A DNA stretch of 33,574 nucleotides from Crocosphaera watsonii WH 8501 (GTDB taxonomy: Bacteria > Cyanobacteriota > Cyanobacteriia > Cyanobacteriales > Microcystaceae). Numbering within the stretch: position 1 is the first letter of the stretch; each line of letters starts with the position of its first letter. The stretch spans positions 1 to 33,574 of the forward strand of contig NZ_AADV02000023.1 in NCBI RefSeq assembly GCF_000167195.1, in the 5' to 3' direction. Below are positions 7,672-15,447 of the stretch, piece after piece. The notes beneath the pieces were generated by a model. The model searched no databases. It was not told the origin of the DNA and saw only the letters and a program-made list of their open reading frames with translations. Made by a program: the position numbers and the translations under genes.

Positions 7672-9906
7672 ATGAGTTCATCTCGTCATCCCTGGCAATG
7701 GTTCGACCTTATGGTTATCCCAGTGGCCCTGGCCTATTGGCTCGGTGGTTTATTGGCTCATGCAACTACCAACCTTAACAACGAAGTAGCACCTCTCCGG
7801 GTTCCCACGGGCATTGCTTTAACTGCATTGCTCATCTATGGGGAAAAAGTCTGGTTAGGCATTTTTTTGGGTGATGCTCTGTTGATGTTTGCTCTAGGAG
7901 CAAGCTGGGGGCTAATACTCAGTTCTGCTGCTGGTAGCACCCTCTGTGCTTGGTTAGGGTTTAAATTGCTGCATTGGGGCGGTTTTTCCTCTCGTTTATC
8001 TCGCATCGATGATGTGGCAGCGTTAATCTTGTTGGCAGGAATTGTGGCTCCTGGGGTAAATGCAACCTTAGAAAGCTTATCAGCTTTGTTGATGGGTTCT
8101 CTGAATTGGCAGAATTTTGCCTCACACTGGTGGATGGTGGGGTTAGGGGACTGTAGTAGTATTTTGATAGTAACGCCCTTTCTGTTGCGAATTTACCTCG
8201 ATGGGGCGGGTCTATTTCGCCGTTATCGCCGACAGCGAGTTCTGGAAGTGATTATCTGTGGAGGACTTTTATTGGGGTTGAGTTGGATGGTTTTTTCCCG
8301 TCATACTCAAGTACATATTTTGATGGAAGGAAGTTTGAGTAATGCTCGCTATTTGGAATATTTACCCTTCCCCATCGTAGTTTGGGCGGCTATTCGCTTC
8401 CAAACTTGGGGGGCAGTTGTGGGTAGTTTGTGTTTGGCTTTATTGGCGATCGCTGGAACAGGCCAAGGAGTAGGCCCGTTTGTGATGCCAATGGTTAATG
8501 AGTCTCAAACTATTTTATTGCTACAAATGTTTATCATTATTGTCAGTGGCACGGCTTTATTGTTATCAGCAGCCGTGACGGAAAGACAACGGGCAGAAAG
8601 ACAGTTAAGGACAACTTTAGAACGGGATCATTTATTGGCGGAAGTGTCTTTAAAAATTCGTCAATCTCTTGAGCTAGAAAAGATTTTTCAAACTACTGTT
8701 ACAGAAATTCGTCAGTTAATTGAAGCGGATCGGGTGTTTATTGCTTCTTGGCAGGATGGCGGACGTATTGAGGTGGTGGCTGAATCTCTGAATGGTGATT
8801 ATCCTAGTTTATTAGGAAGTAATGCCAGGGATGATTTACTCACGGCTTTACCTTATCTTTTTACCCAGGCACAAACGTTTATTGCTGATGATATTACGAA
8901 CTTTAATTTATCCCCAACGGTACAAAAATATACTGAACGTTATCAGATTAAGGCTGCTTTAGTAGTGCCTTTACATTTAGATGGTAAACCGTTGGGTTTA
9001 TTGGTGGCTCATCAATGTTTGGGAGTGCGTCATTGGCGAAAACAAGAGGTAAAATTATTAGAACAATTGGCCGGCCAAGTTATGATTGCTATGAGCCAAG
9101 CCCAACTTTACCAAACCGTACAGCAGTTAAATTGTAATTTGGAAAAACAGGTAGAAGAACGCACCTATCAACTACAGGAAAAAATCAGAGAAGTCCACAA
9201 GTTACATGATATGAAGGCGGTGTTTTTACAGGCAGTTTCCCACGACTTACGCACGTCGATTATGGGATTATTAATGTTGTTAAAAAATCTACAACATCGC
9301 TCTGAAGATAGCTTGACTTTATCTCGCTTTATTCTGGATAGAATGATTAATAGTAGTGAACGTCAATTAACTTTAATTAATGCACTATCTGAGGATCATT
9401 TTTCTGAAGAACGACCCCTAATGATTCATTGTGAACAGTTATCCTTATCTCAATTTATCAATGAACTCATTCGAGAATGGCAACCATTATTACAGCAAAA
9501 TCAGGCCAATTTAGTTGCTAATATTTCTCATAATTTACCTTTAATTTCTGGAGATAAAGAACAACTCCATCAAGTGTTTGAGCATCTTGTTACTAACGCG
9601 CTAAAACATAATCCTCCTGGAATTAATTTAGGTATTGATGTCACAGTTAAACAAGGGATGATCTATTGTAGTTTGACTGATAATGGAATAGGAATGGGTG
9701 AACAGCAATGTGATCAACTGTTTAAATTATACCTTCGTAGTTTGCACGATAGACGAAGGACAGGTATCGGTTTAGGTTCCTACCAATGTCGTCAAATTAT
9801 TGAAGCACATGGGGGTAAAATTGGGGTCAGAAGTACCCCAGGGAATGGCTGTCAATTCTGGTTTACCCTTCCTATGGCTAAAAGTCAACCTTCCGCAGTA
9901 AGTTGA
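7672..9906 (+). CDS. MASE1-GAF sensor histidine kinase
   Basis: From ATG 7672 the protein has 744 residues. An upstream in-frame TTG at 7630 would add 14 polar residues and is less likely. About 300 N-terminal residues form a multi-span MASE1-type membrane sensor (PLRVPTGIALTALL, VGLGDCSSILIVTPFLL). A GAF domain (about 325-475) ends in LLVAHQCLGVRHW, and a short coiled coil follows. The kinase core has the phospho-accepting His524 in AVSHDLRTS, the N box FEHLVTNALKHN, and ATP-binding glycines in DNGIGMG and GIGLGSYQC. The GAF lacks a clear bilin-attachment context. A shared promoter region with the response regulator existed before the TnpB element came between them, so they are probably a split two-component pair. 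The signal is unknown. Confidence 0.88.
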   Translation: MSSSRHPWQWFDLMVIPVALAYWLGGLLAHATTNLNNEVAPLRVPTGIALTALLIYGEKVWLGIFLGDALLMFALGASWGLILSSAAGSTLCAWLGFKLLHWGGFSSRLSRIDDVAALILLAGIVAPGVNATLESLSALLMGSLNWQNFASHWWMVGLGDCSSILIVTPFLLRIYLDGAGLFRRYRRQRVLEVIICGGLLLGLSWMVFSRHTQVHILMEGSLSNARYLEYLPFPIVVWAAIRFQTWGAVVGSLCLALLAIAGTGQGVGPFVMPMVNESQTILLLQMFIIIVSGTALLLSAAVTERQRAERQLRTTLERDHLLAEVSLKIRQSLELEKIFQTTVTEIRQLIEADRVFIASWQDGGRIEVVAESLNGDYPSLLGSNARDDLLTALPYLFTQAQTFIADDITNFNLSPTVQKYTERYQIKAALVVPLHLDGKPLGLLVAHQCLGVRHWRKQEVKLLEQLAGQVMIAMSQAQLYQTVQQLNCNLEKQVEERTYQLQEKIREVHKLHDMKAVFLQAVSHDLRTSIMGLLMLLKNLQHRSEDSLTLSRFILDRMINSSERQLTLINALSEDHFSEERPLMIHCEQLSLSQFINELIREWQPLLQQNQANLVANISHNLPLISGDKEQLHQVFEHLVTNALKHNPPGINLGIDVTVKQGMIYCSLTDNGIGMGEQQCDQLFKLYLRSLHDRRRTGIGLGSYQCRQIIEAHGGKIGVRSTPGNGCQFWFTLPMAKSQPSAVS

Positions 9907-10061
9907 AAGAATTGAGAATGCAGGAATGAGCAAAAAAAATCAATTCTAAATTACATGGCGATACTTGATAATTCCTAATTTATTAATTAAAGATTAACAA
10001 GCTCATAAATTGGTAACTTTTCTGTGAAAATTGGAATAGTATCTTTAGTTATTCAATTATT

Positions 10062-10862
10062 ATGAAGCTTCCTCCTCAGTTAGAAAACCTACGGAAAGAG
10101 TTAGAAGCAACCCAAAAACTCTATCTAAAAATCACTCCTTCTTTCAGTAATAAGCTGACTATATGGGAAAGTAAGTTTGGAGGAGAACCCTATTTTCCTA
10201 AAAAGTTAGATTATCCTAAAAGTCCAGAAGGTAATCCCTTAATTTTATTGGCTCAAATTAATTTTTCTGAAACTTTATTATTAGATAATTTTCCCAAGGA
10301 AGGAATTTTACAATTTTATATAGATAGTTATCATGATTTATATGGTATGAACGATGAAGATTTGGCTGAGCAAAAATATTTTCGGGTTATTTATTTTGAG
10401 GAGATTGATTTAGATGAAAAAAATTTAATTACTGATTTTAGTTTTCTACCAAGTATTGATGATCCGGATGTTATTTTGCCATTTATTGGTAGTTTTGCCC
10501 TGAAATTTGAACAAAAACACGAACCCATTACAGGTGGTGATTATCGTTTAGAAAAGATAATCGAAAATTTCGTCAGTGGTTCAAAAGAAAAACTAGATTA
10601 TTATGATCTTTTAGACGATTATTTTGAGTTATACGAAGGAGAAGAACATAAATTAGGGGGTTATCCCTTTTTTACCCAAGATGATCCAAGAATGAATTTT
10701 GATGAAACCATAGAACCTTATGAATTACTGTTTCAAATGATCTCTGATGATGATGCTGATATCATCTGGGGAGACATGGGAGTGGGCAACTTTTTTATTC
10801 AACCTTCCGCGCTCAGAAATTTAGATTTCAGTCAGGTTATATATTCCTATGATTGTTCTTGA
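10062..10862 (+). CDS. YwqG-like DUF1963 protein
   Basis: This 266-residue soluble acidic protein has features of the YwqG/DUF1963 family: an early SKFGGEPYFPKKLDYP segment, a LILLAQINFSE strand, the stretch GILQFYIDS, the central LGGYPFFTQDDPR motif, and a late GDMGVGNFFIQP strand. Family members are widespread in bacteria and have no established function. It stands alone between the sensor kinase and sigF. The ATG at 10062 gives the usual family N-terminus. No signal peptide or membrane segment is visible. Confidence 0.8.
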   Translation: MKLPPQLENLRKELEATQKLYLKITPSFSNKLTIWESKFGGEPYFPKKLDYPKSPEGNPLILLAQINFSETLLLDNFPKEGILQFYIDSYHDLYGMNDEDLAEQKYFRVIYFEEIDLDEKNLITDFSFLPSIDDPDVILPFIGSFALKFEQKHEPITGGDYRLEKIIENFVSGSKEKLDYYDLLDDYFELYEGEEHKLGGYPFFTQDDPRMNFDETIEPYELLFQMISDDDADIIWGDMGVGNFFIQPSALRNLDFSQVIYSYDCS

Positions 10863-10930
10863 AGTCAAGCCCACTGCCGATGTCTTTGATGATTTCTGTT
10901 TCTGGCCGGAAAAATAGCTCTAGCAAGATC

Positions 10931-11713
10931 CTAAGCCACTTGGGGTTCTAATAAAGAGCCTAGCTGCTGAATTCCTTTTTTGAGATGGCGTGTCACCGTC
11001 ATGGGGCTAATACCAATCTGTTTGGCTGCTTCTTTACGGGGAAGTTCATTCAAAAAGACACATTCGATAGCGGCCTTGGTTTTGTCCTCCAGTTGGCCCA
11101 AAGCCCGTTGTAATTGTAGGCGATCTTCTTCTAACCGTTGTTTCGCTTGATAATGTTGATCGGGCAAGGTATCCCCAAAACTAAGGGAACAATCCATATT
11201 GTGGCTAATGGTTGCATCTAGACTGACTAAGAGACGGTTTTGCAGTGCTAATTGACATTCATTCCATTCTTCTAAGGGGATCATCAGAGCTTCTGCGATT
11301 TCCCAATCAAAAGGAGAACGCTTTAAACTAGCTGTCAACTGCTTACGTATTTTTTTACCTTTATTGTGAAGTTCTTGCCACCGTCTAGGAATTCTCATTA
11401 CACTACCTTTATCCCGAAGATAATGGAGCATTTCCCCACGAATATAGGGGATATCAAAAGAACTAAAGGCACAACCCTGTTGAGGATTAAAACGCTCGAT
11501 AGCACGAATAAAACCTAAATAACCAATTTGTTCTAAATCTTCATAGGGTTCTGAGCATTGGTTACTAATACGATGGGCAACTTGACGCACTAGCCCTAAA
11601 TTACACTCTACTAATTGATTCCGTAACTCTAAGGAAGGATTACGGGCATAAGCACTCAAAAGCTCTATGCTATTTAGATGTTTATTCTTACTGGCTTGGT
11701 TATAGTGAGTCAT
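10931..11713 (-). CDS. sigF: Group 3 sigma-70 factor, SigF type
   Basis: From ATG 11713 the protein has 260 residues; an earlier in-frame codon at 11728 would add only five. Region 2 is clear: LVRQVAHRIS, then EDLEQIGYLGFIRAIERFNP and FSSFDIPYIRGEMLHYLRD. Region 3 (RIPRRWQELHNKGKKIRKQL) and region 4 (LEDKTKAAIECVFLNELPRKEAAKQIGISPMTVTRH as separate helices) follow. The lack of region 1.1 and the motif order fit the flagellar/sporulation-like group 3 sigma factors, and the sequence reads like cyanobacterial SigF, which in Synechocystis supports type IV pili and motility genes. It is monocistronic and divergent from the Bax-inhibitor-like gene. Confidence 0.8.
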   Translation of the reverse strand: MTHYNQASKNKHLNSIELLSAYARNPSLELRNQLVECNLGLVRQVAHRISNQCSEPYEDLEQIGYLGFIRAIERFNPQQGCAFSSFDIPYIRGEMLHYLRDKGSVMRIPRRWQELHNKGKKIRKQLTASLKRSPFDWEIAEALMIPLEEWNECQLALQNRLLVSLDATISHNMDCSLSFGDTLPDQHYQAKQRLEEDRLQLQRALGQLEDKTKAAIECVFLNELPRKEAAKQIGISPMTVTRHLKKGIQQLGSLLEPQVA

Positions 11714-12104
11714 AATTGTTAGATCCAAAGTTTTAAAGGGAAAAATAATAATGAGATGGAGTTACTAGAACGTCCTTAACAAAACAGTCTTGGCTCAACC
11801 CCTATCAATTAGCATTGGCTTCATAACTGTTGATGGCTTGAAAATTCCACTAAGGAATCTTGTCTATATGTCCTTATTATCTTTCTCAGAGAAATTCCCT
11901 ACTATCGGTATTACACGGAAATTTTAGGCAGGTTCTTAAAATGAATCTGCATAAATACGCAAATTGACTCTGAGCTACTTTACCAACTATTAATTTTGCT
12001 CACTTCCCCGATTCGGTATTCTTTACTAGGCAATTACGTTAATTTTTAGGTATAAACATAAGTAGTTGTCTAAGTTATCCGTTAAGTCAGTAGAGAGGGA
12101 TTAT
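11714..12104. promoter_or_regulatory. Divergent promoter region between sigF and the BI-1-like gene
   Basis: This 390-base non-coding region must hold both promoters. On the plus strand TTGACT (11964-11969) and TATTAA (11988-11993) are 18 bases apart, a weak sigma-70-like pair for the BI-1-like gene. GAGAGGGA at 12093-12100 is a good ribosome binding site for ATG 12105. SigF autoregulation is known in other cyanobacteria, but no convincing SigF-type promoter was picked out here. No RNA gene was seen. Confidence 0.35.
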
Positions 12105-12833
12105 ATGAGTAATACCAGCAACTTTCGTGATGCGATTCGCGAAGCCCAAAGTCAACATCTCGTCGGTCCTAATGTGATCGCTAATGCTTTACCCTTTGTT
12201 GGGGGTGGCTTAGTTTTAACCGCAGTGGGAACCTACGGAGGGTTAGGGGTGATTCAATCTTTCCCTAATCTCTTTTTCCCCACTTTCTTTGTGGCGATCA
12301 TTTTGGAATTGGTTCTGTTTTTTGTCGCCCGCAATATCGCGGAAAATGGCAATAACAGCACCGCTTTACCTTTATTGGCTTTGTATAGCCTTTTATCCGG
12401 TTACACCCTCAGCGGCCTCGTTTTTGTTGCCCTGGGAACTCAAGGGGTGGGTAGCCAAGGAATTGCGATCGCTGCTTTAGGTTGTGGCATAACTTTCGTT
12501 TTTGCCCGTAGCGTAGGTTCAAATCTTTCTGAAGAAGATGGTATGGCCTTAACCAAAACCATCGGTTTAGGGATGATTGCCCTATTAGTGGTAATTTTCG
12601 GCCAATTAATCTTCTTATTATTAGGAGTTCATACCGCTAGCTGGTTAGAAATCGCTATTTCTGGATTAGGAGTTCTCTTGTTTGTTGGGGCTGCGGTAGT
12701 AGATTTTTACATCCTTCCTCGTACTTATCGAGATGAACAGTATCTTCCTGCTGCTCTTTCTATGTACCTAACCTACATCAATTTGTTTATCTTCATTTTA
12801 CGCCTACTCATTGCTATTAATAGCCGTGACTAA
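12105..12833 (+). CDS. Bax inhibitor-1 / YccA-family membrane protein
   Basis: The 242-residue protein from ATG 12105 is preceded by GAGAGGGA; the upstream TTG at 12066 is rejected. After a polar N-terminus of about 25 residues there are about seven hydrophobic segments, with FVGGGLVLTAVGTYGG, LPLLALYSLLSGYTLSG and a late GAAVVDFYILPRTY. The last is the family's C-terminal Asp-containing segment before SMYLTYINLFIFILRLL. BI-1/TMBIM proteins in bacteria are proposed pH-sensitive calcium leak channels, and YccA modulates FtsH. The role here is unknown. A hairpin-rich tail follows the stop, and the hli gene lies 116 bases downstream. Confidence 0.85.
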   Translation: MSNTSNFRDAIREAQSQHLVGPNVIANALPFVGGGLVLTAVGTYGGLGVIQSFPNLFFPTFFVAIILELVLFFVARNIAENGNNSTALPLLALYSLLSGYTLSGLVFVALGTQGVGSQGIAIAALGCGITFVFARSVGSNLSEEDGMALTKTIGLGMIALLVVIFGQLIFLLLGVHTASWLEIAISGLGVLLFVGAAVVDFYILPRTYRDEQYLPAALSMYLTYINLFIFILRLLIAINSRD

Positions 12834-12843
12834 AGTGCTTGAT

Positions 12844-12900
12844 CGAGGCTTCTGCCTCGTTAAGGGCAGGAGGCAGAATGATATTTCTCCCCTGCCCCTT
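12844..12900 (+). terminator. Hairpin pair after the BI-1-like gene
   Basis: A perfect 6-bp hairpin CGAGGC-TTCT-GCCTCG sits at 12844-12859. GGGCAGG (12864-12870) pairs with CCTGCCC (12891-12897), followed by a few T residues. Position after the stop codon suggests transcription termination, though the T-run is short. Confidence 0.5.
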
Positions 12901-12908
12901 TAGTTGGT

Positions 12909-12926
12909 AAAGTAAAGAAATGTAAA
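12909..12926 (-). promoter_or_regulatory. HLR1-like RpaB site upstream of hli
   Basis: Two direct 8-mers, AAAGTAAA (12909-12916) and AATGTAAA (12919-12926), are separated by two bases. On the minus strand this matches the HLR1 consensus (G/T)TTACA(A/T)(A/T) twice with a 2-base gap, with one mismatch. HLR1 is bound by RpaB and is known upstream of hli and other light-regulated genes. It lies 23 bases before the hli ATG. Confidence 0.45.
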
Positions 12927-12949
12927 GAAAATAATCACAGAGAAAACTT

Positions 12950-13126
12950 ATGAGTGAACCTTCTACCCAACCCACAGAAACCCCTAAACTCGAAGATCCT
13001 AAATTTGGTTTTAACGATTATGCAGAGCGGTTAAATGGTCGTGCTGCTATGGTCGGCTTTTTATTAGTTTTGGCCATTGAATATTTTACGGGACAAGGCT
13101 TATTATCCTGGCTAGGCTTACAGTGA
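12950..13126 (+). CDS. High-light-inducible protein (Hlip, single-helix LHC-like)
   Basis: This short 58-residue gene begins at ATG 12950, with AGAGA a few bases upstream, and stops at TGA 13124-13126. After a Pro/Thr-rich N-terminus (MSEPSTQPTETPKLEDPKFG) comes the signature chlorophyll-binding helix ERLNGRAAMVGFLLVLAIEY, residues 26-45, with the ExxNGRxAMxGF motif complete (E26, N29, G30, R31, M34). The end reads GQGLLSWLGLQ. Hlips bind chlorophyll and carotenoid in thylakoid membranes and protect photosystem II assembly under strong light. The HLR1-like sequence upstream fits light-stress control through RpaB. Confidence 0.9.
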   Translation: MSEPSTQPTETPKLEDPKFGFNDYAERLNGRAAMVGFLLVLAIEYFTGQGLLSWLGLQ

Positions 13127-13372
13127 TACTTAGATGGGGGAGACTGGAGACACCGGAGACTGTCAATTCTACAACCCGTCACCCCATCTATCTCCAAATC
13201 TCAGTTAATTCTTGAAGTTTTTGATAAACATTAGATAAAGTACCGCAACTTACCTTAAGTGAGATATCGTAATAATTAATCTAATTTCCGTAATTTATAC
13301 AGTTCATTTTCTGGCACATAAGATAAGCTGAAATTAGATTAAATATCCTATCGATCCAATTGCCTTCACCAA
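13127..13372. other. Non-coding stretch after hli
   Basis: AT-rich spacer with no recognisable gene. It includes a near-repeat of GGAGAC close to the hli stop (13139-13160) and nothing else that stands out before the structured block at 13373. Confidence 0.4.
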
Positions 13373-13650
13373 CCCTGCCCTAAAAGTGCAGGGATTGCCT
13401 AGACCAATTTAGTCAATGTAAGAGGTGAATACCGCATGGAGACACAGCTTGGTACACACTTCCGAATACTTCCCTCGTTCGGACTATCTGTAAACCTAAT
13501 TGGTTAGGTGCTTTTAGACAGGACATCTTAGTTTTGTTGCACCGAAGGGACTTAAACGAGTTAGGGGGTTCTCGGCCTTATCGGCATACTAAAACCCTCT
13601 CCCGCAAGGGATATGTAAAGCCGTCCTATAAGGACGGGGTTTCAAACCCA
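13373..13650 (+). ncRNA. Orphan IS200/IS605-like right-end / OmegaRNA-like remnant
   Basis: A run of hairpins ends just before the next gene: CCCTGC/GCAGGG (13373-13393), ACCTAA-TTGG-TTAGGT (13494-13509), CCGTCC-TATAA-GGACGG (13621-13637), and then GGGTTT-C-AAACCC. The last pair resembles the terminal hairpin of cyanobacterial TnpB elements. No tnpB coding sequence remains. It may be a decayed right end with its OmegaRNA, or a small non-autonomous derivative with hairpins at both ends. Similarity to the intact element at 5985 is structural, not sequence-level. Confidence 0.4.
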
Positions 13651-13659
13651 AAATTTCCG

Positions 13660-13947
13660 ATGAACATCTTATTGCCTCGTGTTCTCAGAACCCTTTACCG
13701 CAAAGAACCCATTTCTAGTTTTATTCTAGTGGTGGGAGCGGTAGATGCGGTGATGGGAGGGGTTGGTCAACGCTGGTCTTTGTTTTCCTTCGGCTTATTT
13801 ATTGTCTCTCTTTCCATGATTTTACGCTGGTGGCAAGTACAAAAAGCTCAACCGATTATTACAAAGGATAAACCCAGACGCTATCTTCCTCCTAGTTCTT
13901 CTAATGTCCCTTTGCCTTTATTAACCCATGACAAATCTCGTCGCTAG
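13660..13947 (+). CDS. Small conserved-looking membrane protein of unknown function
   Basis: ATG 13660 gives a 95-residue protein that starts MNILLPRVLRTLYRKEPISS. It has two hydrophobic segments (about 20-35, FILVVGAVDAVMGG, and about 40-57, LFSFGLFIVSLSMILRW) and a basic, proline-rich cytoplasmic tail. The frame is open back to 13534, but that upstream part is translation of the structured IS605-like DNA and is rejected. I do not recognise the family. The start codon lies about ten bases after the structured block, so the native promoter was probably displaced. Confidence 0.65.
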   Translation: MNILLPRVLRTLYRKEPISSFILVVGAVDAVMGGVGQRWSLFSFGLFIVSLSMILRWWQVQKAQPIITKDKPRRYLPPSSSNVPLPLLTHDKSRR

Positions 13948-14013
13948 GCAAAAAATTGGCAAAGTCGATAGAATAGGGCTAAAAAATCACACTGTAAAAG
14001 CCCTTATTGTGCC

Positions 14014-15099
14014 ATGAAGGATCACAACGAACGGAAACGGCTAACCACACCACTAAAAATCATCTTAATGACGTTAGTTGTTTTGGGACAAGGCTGGATA
14101 CTTCCGAGCTATGCTCAGTTGATTCGTCAACAACGAGAAGCCCTATCTGAGCAGAAAATTCCGGTGGTTAACCTTGGAATACGTTTTAAACACCGTTTAA
14201 CGGGTCATACCACTCCCATTCGGTCTTTAGCGTTTAGTCCTAATGGGAGGACGGTTATTAGTGCTGGAAGCACTAATGAACCTTTTTTAAAATTCTGGTC
14301 TATTGAAGATGGACATGAGATTGATACCCTCCGCACTCAAAGTTCCGCAATTTTAACCTTGGCTGTTTCTCCCAATGGTAAAACTTTAATCAGTAGCGGA
14401 GAAGATGCGGATATTCATTTCTGGGTTTGGCCTAACCCAGACAGTAAAGTAACTTCTTTTGAACACTATAGCCATGTTTTGGATCTAGTTGTTACCCCTG
14501 ATAGTCAGCTAGTGGTAACGGGGTCATTAGATGGGATTCGAGTCTGGACTTTAGAACCACCTCGTTCTCTCTATCAACTAGAAGGTTTTGGTACACCAGC
14601 TTTTGCTTTGGCCATGCACCCTAATGGGTTTTTAGTGGCCAGTGGTGATAATCAAGGAATTGTCAGATTTTGGAATTTAAGGGATCAAACAGTTGTCTCG
14701 CAATTTAGCGCACATTCTCAAACTATTTCGGGTTTGGCTATTACCCTTGACCAAAAACGCTTGATTACCGCAAGTCACGATCGCACTATTAAAATATGGG
14801 ATTTGGCAACGGGGGAGTTATTGGATACTTGGACTGGCCATAGAGGCAGAATTCAAGCGATCGCCCTCAGTCCCAATGGTCAAGTTTTAGCTAGTGCTGG
14901 CCATGATGGGGTAAGGTTATGGAACGCCCAAACTGGACGCTTATTACGTCATTTTAAAGAGCATAGCGATCTGGTCAATGTGGTAGCTTTTAGTCCTGAT
15001 GGAAAATATTTTGCTTCTGGTGGGTTTGATAGAGTGGTTAATCTCTGGGAAATTTCTCCTGCTTTTTATGAGTCTCTCAAGTTAAGACGCAGTTTTTGA
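14014..15099 (+). CDS. Exported WD40-repeat beta-propeller protein
   Basis: The 361-residue protein opens with basic residues and a hydrophobic segment ending PSYAQ at about residue 34, a typical signal peptide. Six to seven WD40 repeats then fill the chain. Good examples are LTGHTTPIRSLAFSPNG, SQTISGLAIT...DRTIKIWDLATGE, GHRGRIQAIALSPNG, and SDLVNVVAFSPDG...VNLWEIS at the end, enough for one seven-bladed propeller. A periplasmic or lumenal scaffold role is likely, but the partner is unknown. The DUF3288 gene starts three bases after the stop, so they are likely co-transcribed. Confidence 0.85.
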   Translation: MKDHNERKRLTTPLKIILMTLVVLGQGWILPSYAQLIRQQREALSEQKIPVVNLGIRFKHRLTGHTTPIRSLAFSPNGRTVISAGSTNEPFLKFWSIEDGHEIDTLRTQSSAILTLAVSPNGKTLISSGEDADIHFWVWPNPDSKVTSFEHYSHVLDLVVTPDSQLVVTGSLDGIRVWTLEPPRSLYQLEGFGTPAFALAMHPNGFLVASGDNQGIVRFWNLRDQTVVSQFSAHSQTISGLAITLDQKRLITASHDRTIKIWDLATGELLDTWTGHRGRIQAIALSPNGQVLASAGHDGVRLWNAQTGRLLRHFKEHSDLVNVVAFSPDGKYFASGGFDRVVNLWEISPAFYESLKLRRSF

Positions 15100-15102
15100 T
15101 AT

Positions 15103-15384
15103 ATGGCGCAAGATCAAAAGCATCCCAAAGAAAAAGGCGATCGCCTGATCGTTAACGAGTTATTAGTAGCTGATCCCACTGACTATAATCTGGCGGAATT
15201 AGCTAGACTTCGTATTCGTTATGGTAATTTTCCTGGGGCCCGACAATTAACCCAAGATTTAGATTTAATTTTAGAACAATGGCAATTAACAGAAGCAGAA
15301 TTATTCGAGAAAACTCGTCACCTTCATGAAAAGGGAAAGGTTTATAAAAAGTCTTCGCAAGAAGGAGGACAAGACTGGAGCTAA
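15103..15384 (+). CDS. DUF3288-family protein
   Basis: This 93-residue soluble protein contains DPTDYNLAELARLRIRYGNF, PGARQLTQDLDLIL and LTEAELFEKTRHLHEKGKVY, which fit the cyanobacterial DUF3288 family from memory. It is mainly helical with no membrane segment and has no known function. It follows the WD40 gene with a three-base gap. Downstream is a repeat tract and then an inserted IS. Confidence 0.75.
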   Translation: MAQDQKHPKEKGDRLIVNELLVADPTDYNLAELARLRIRYGNFPGARQLTQDLDLILEQWQLTEAELFEKTRHLHEKGKVYKKSSQEGGQDWS

Positions 15385-15386
15385 TT

Positions 15387-15423
15387 CAGTTATCAGTGAC
15401 CAGTTATCAGTGATCAGTTATTA
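15387..15423. repeat. Tandem 14-base repeat
   Basis: CAGTTATCAGTGAC (15387-15400) and CAGTTATCAGTGAT (15401-15414) are adjacent, followed by a partial third unit. It lies between the DUF3288 stop and the IS5-like left end. Confidence 0.75.
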
Positions 15424-15447
15424 GTTTTTTATTGATTTAGGTAATTA

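Noticed and set aside
8940-9110. GAF domain of the sensor kinase as a bilin-binding photosensor
   Set aside because: The Cys in VAHQCLGVRHW lies in the general cyanobacterial GAF motif, not in a phytochrome or CBCR chromophore context.
13534-13659. N-terminal extension of the small membrane protein frame upstream of ATG 13660
   Set aside because: It translates a hairpin-rich IS605-like block and lacks a credible ribosome binding site; the downstream ATG gives a normal membrane protein.
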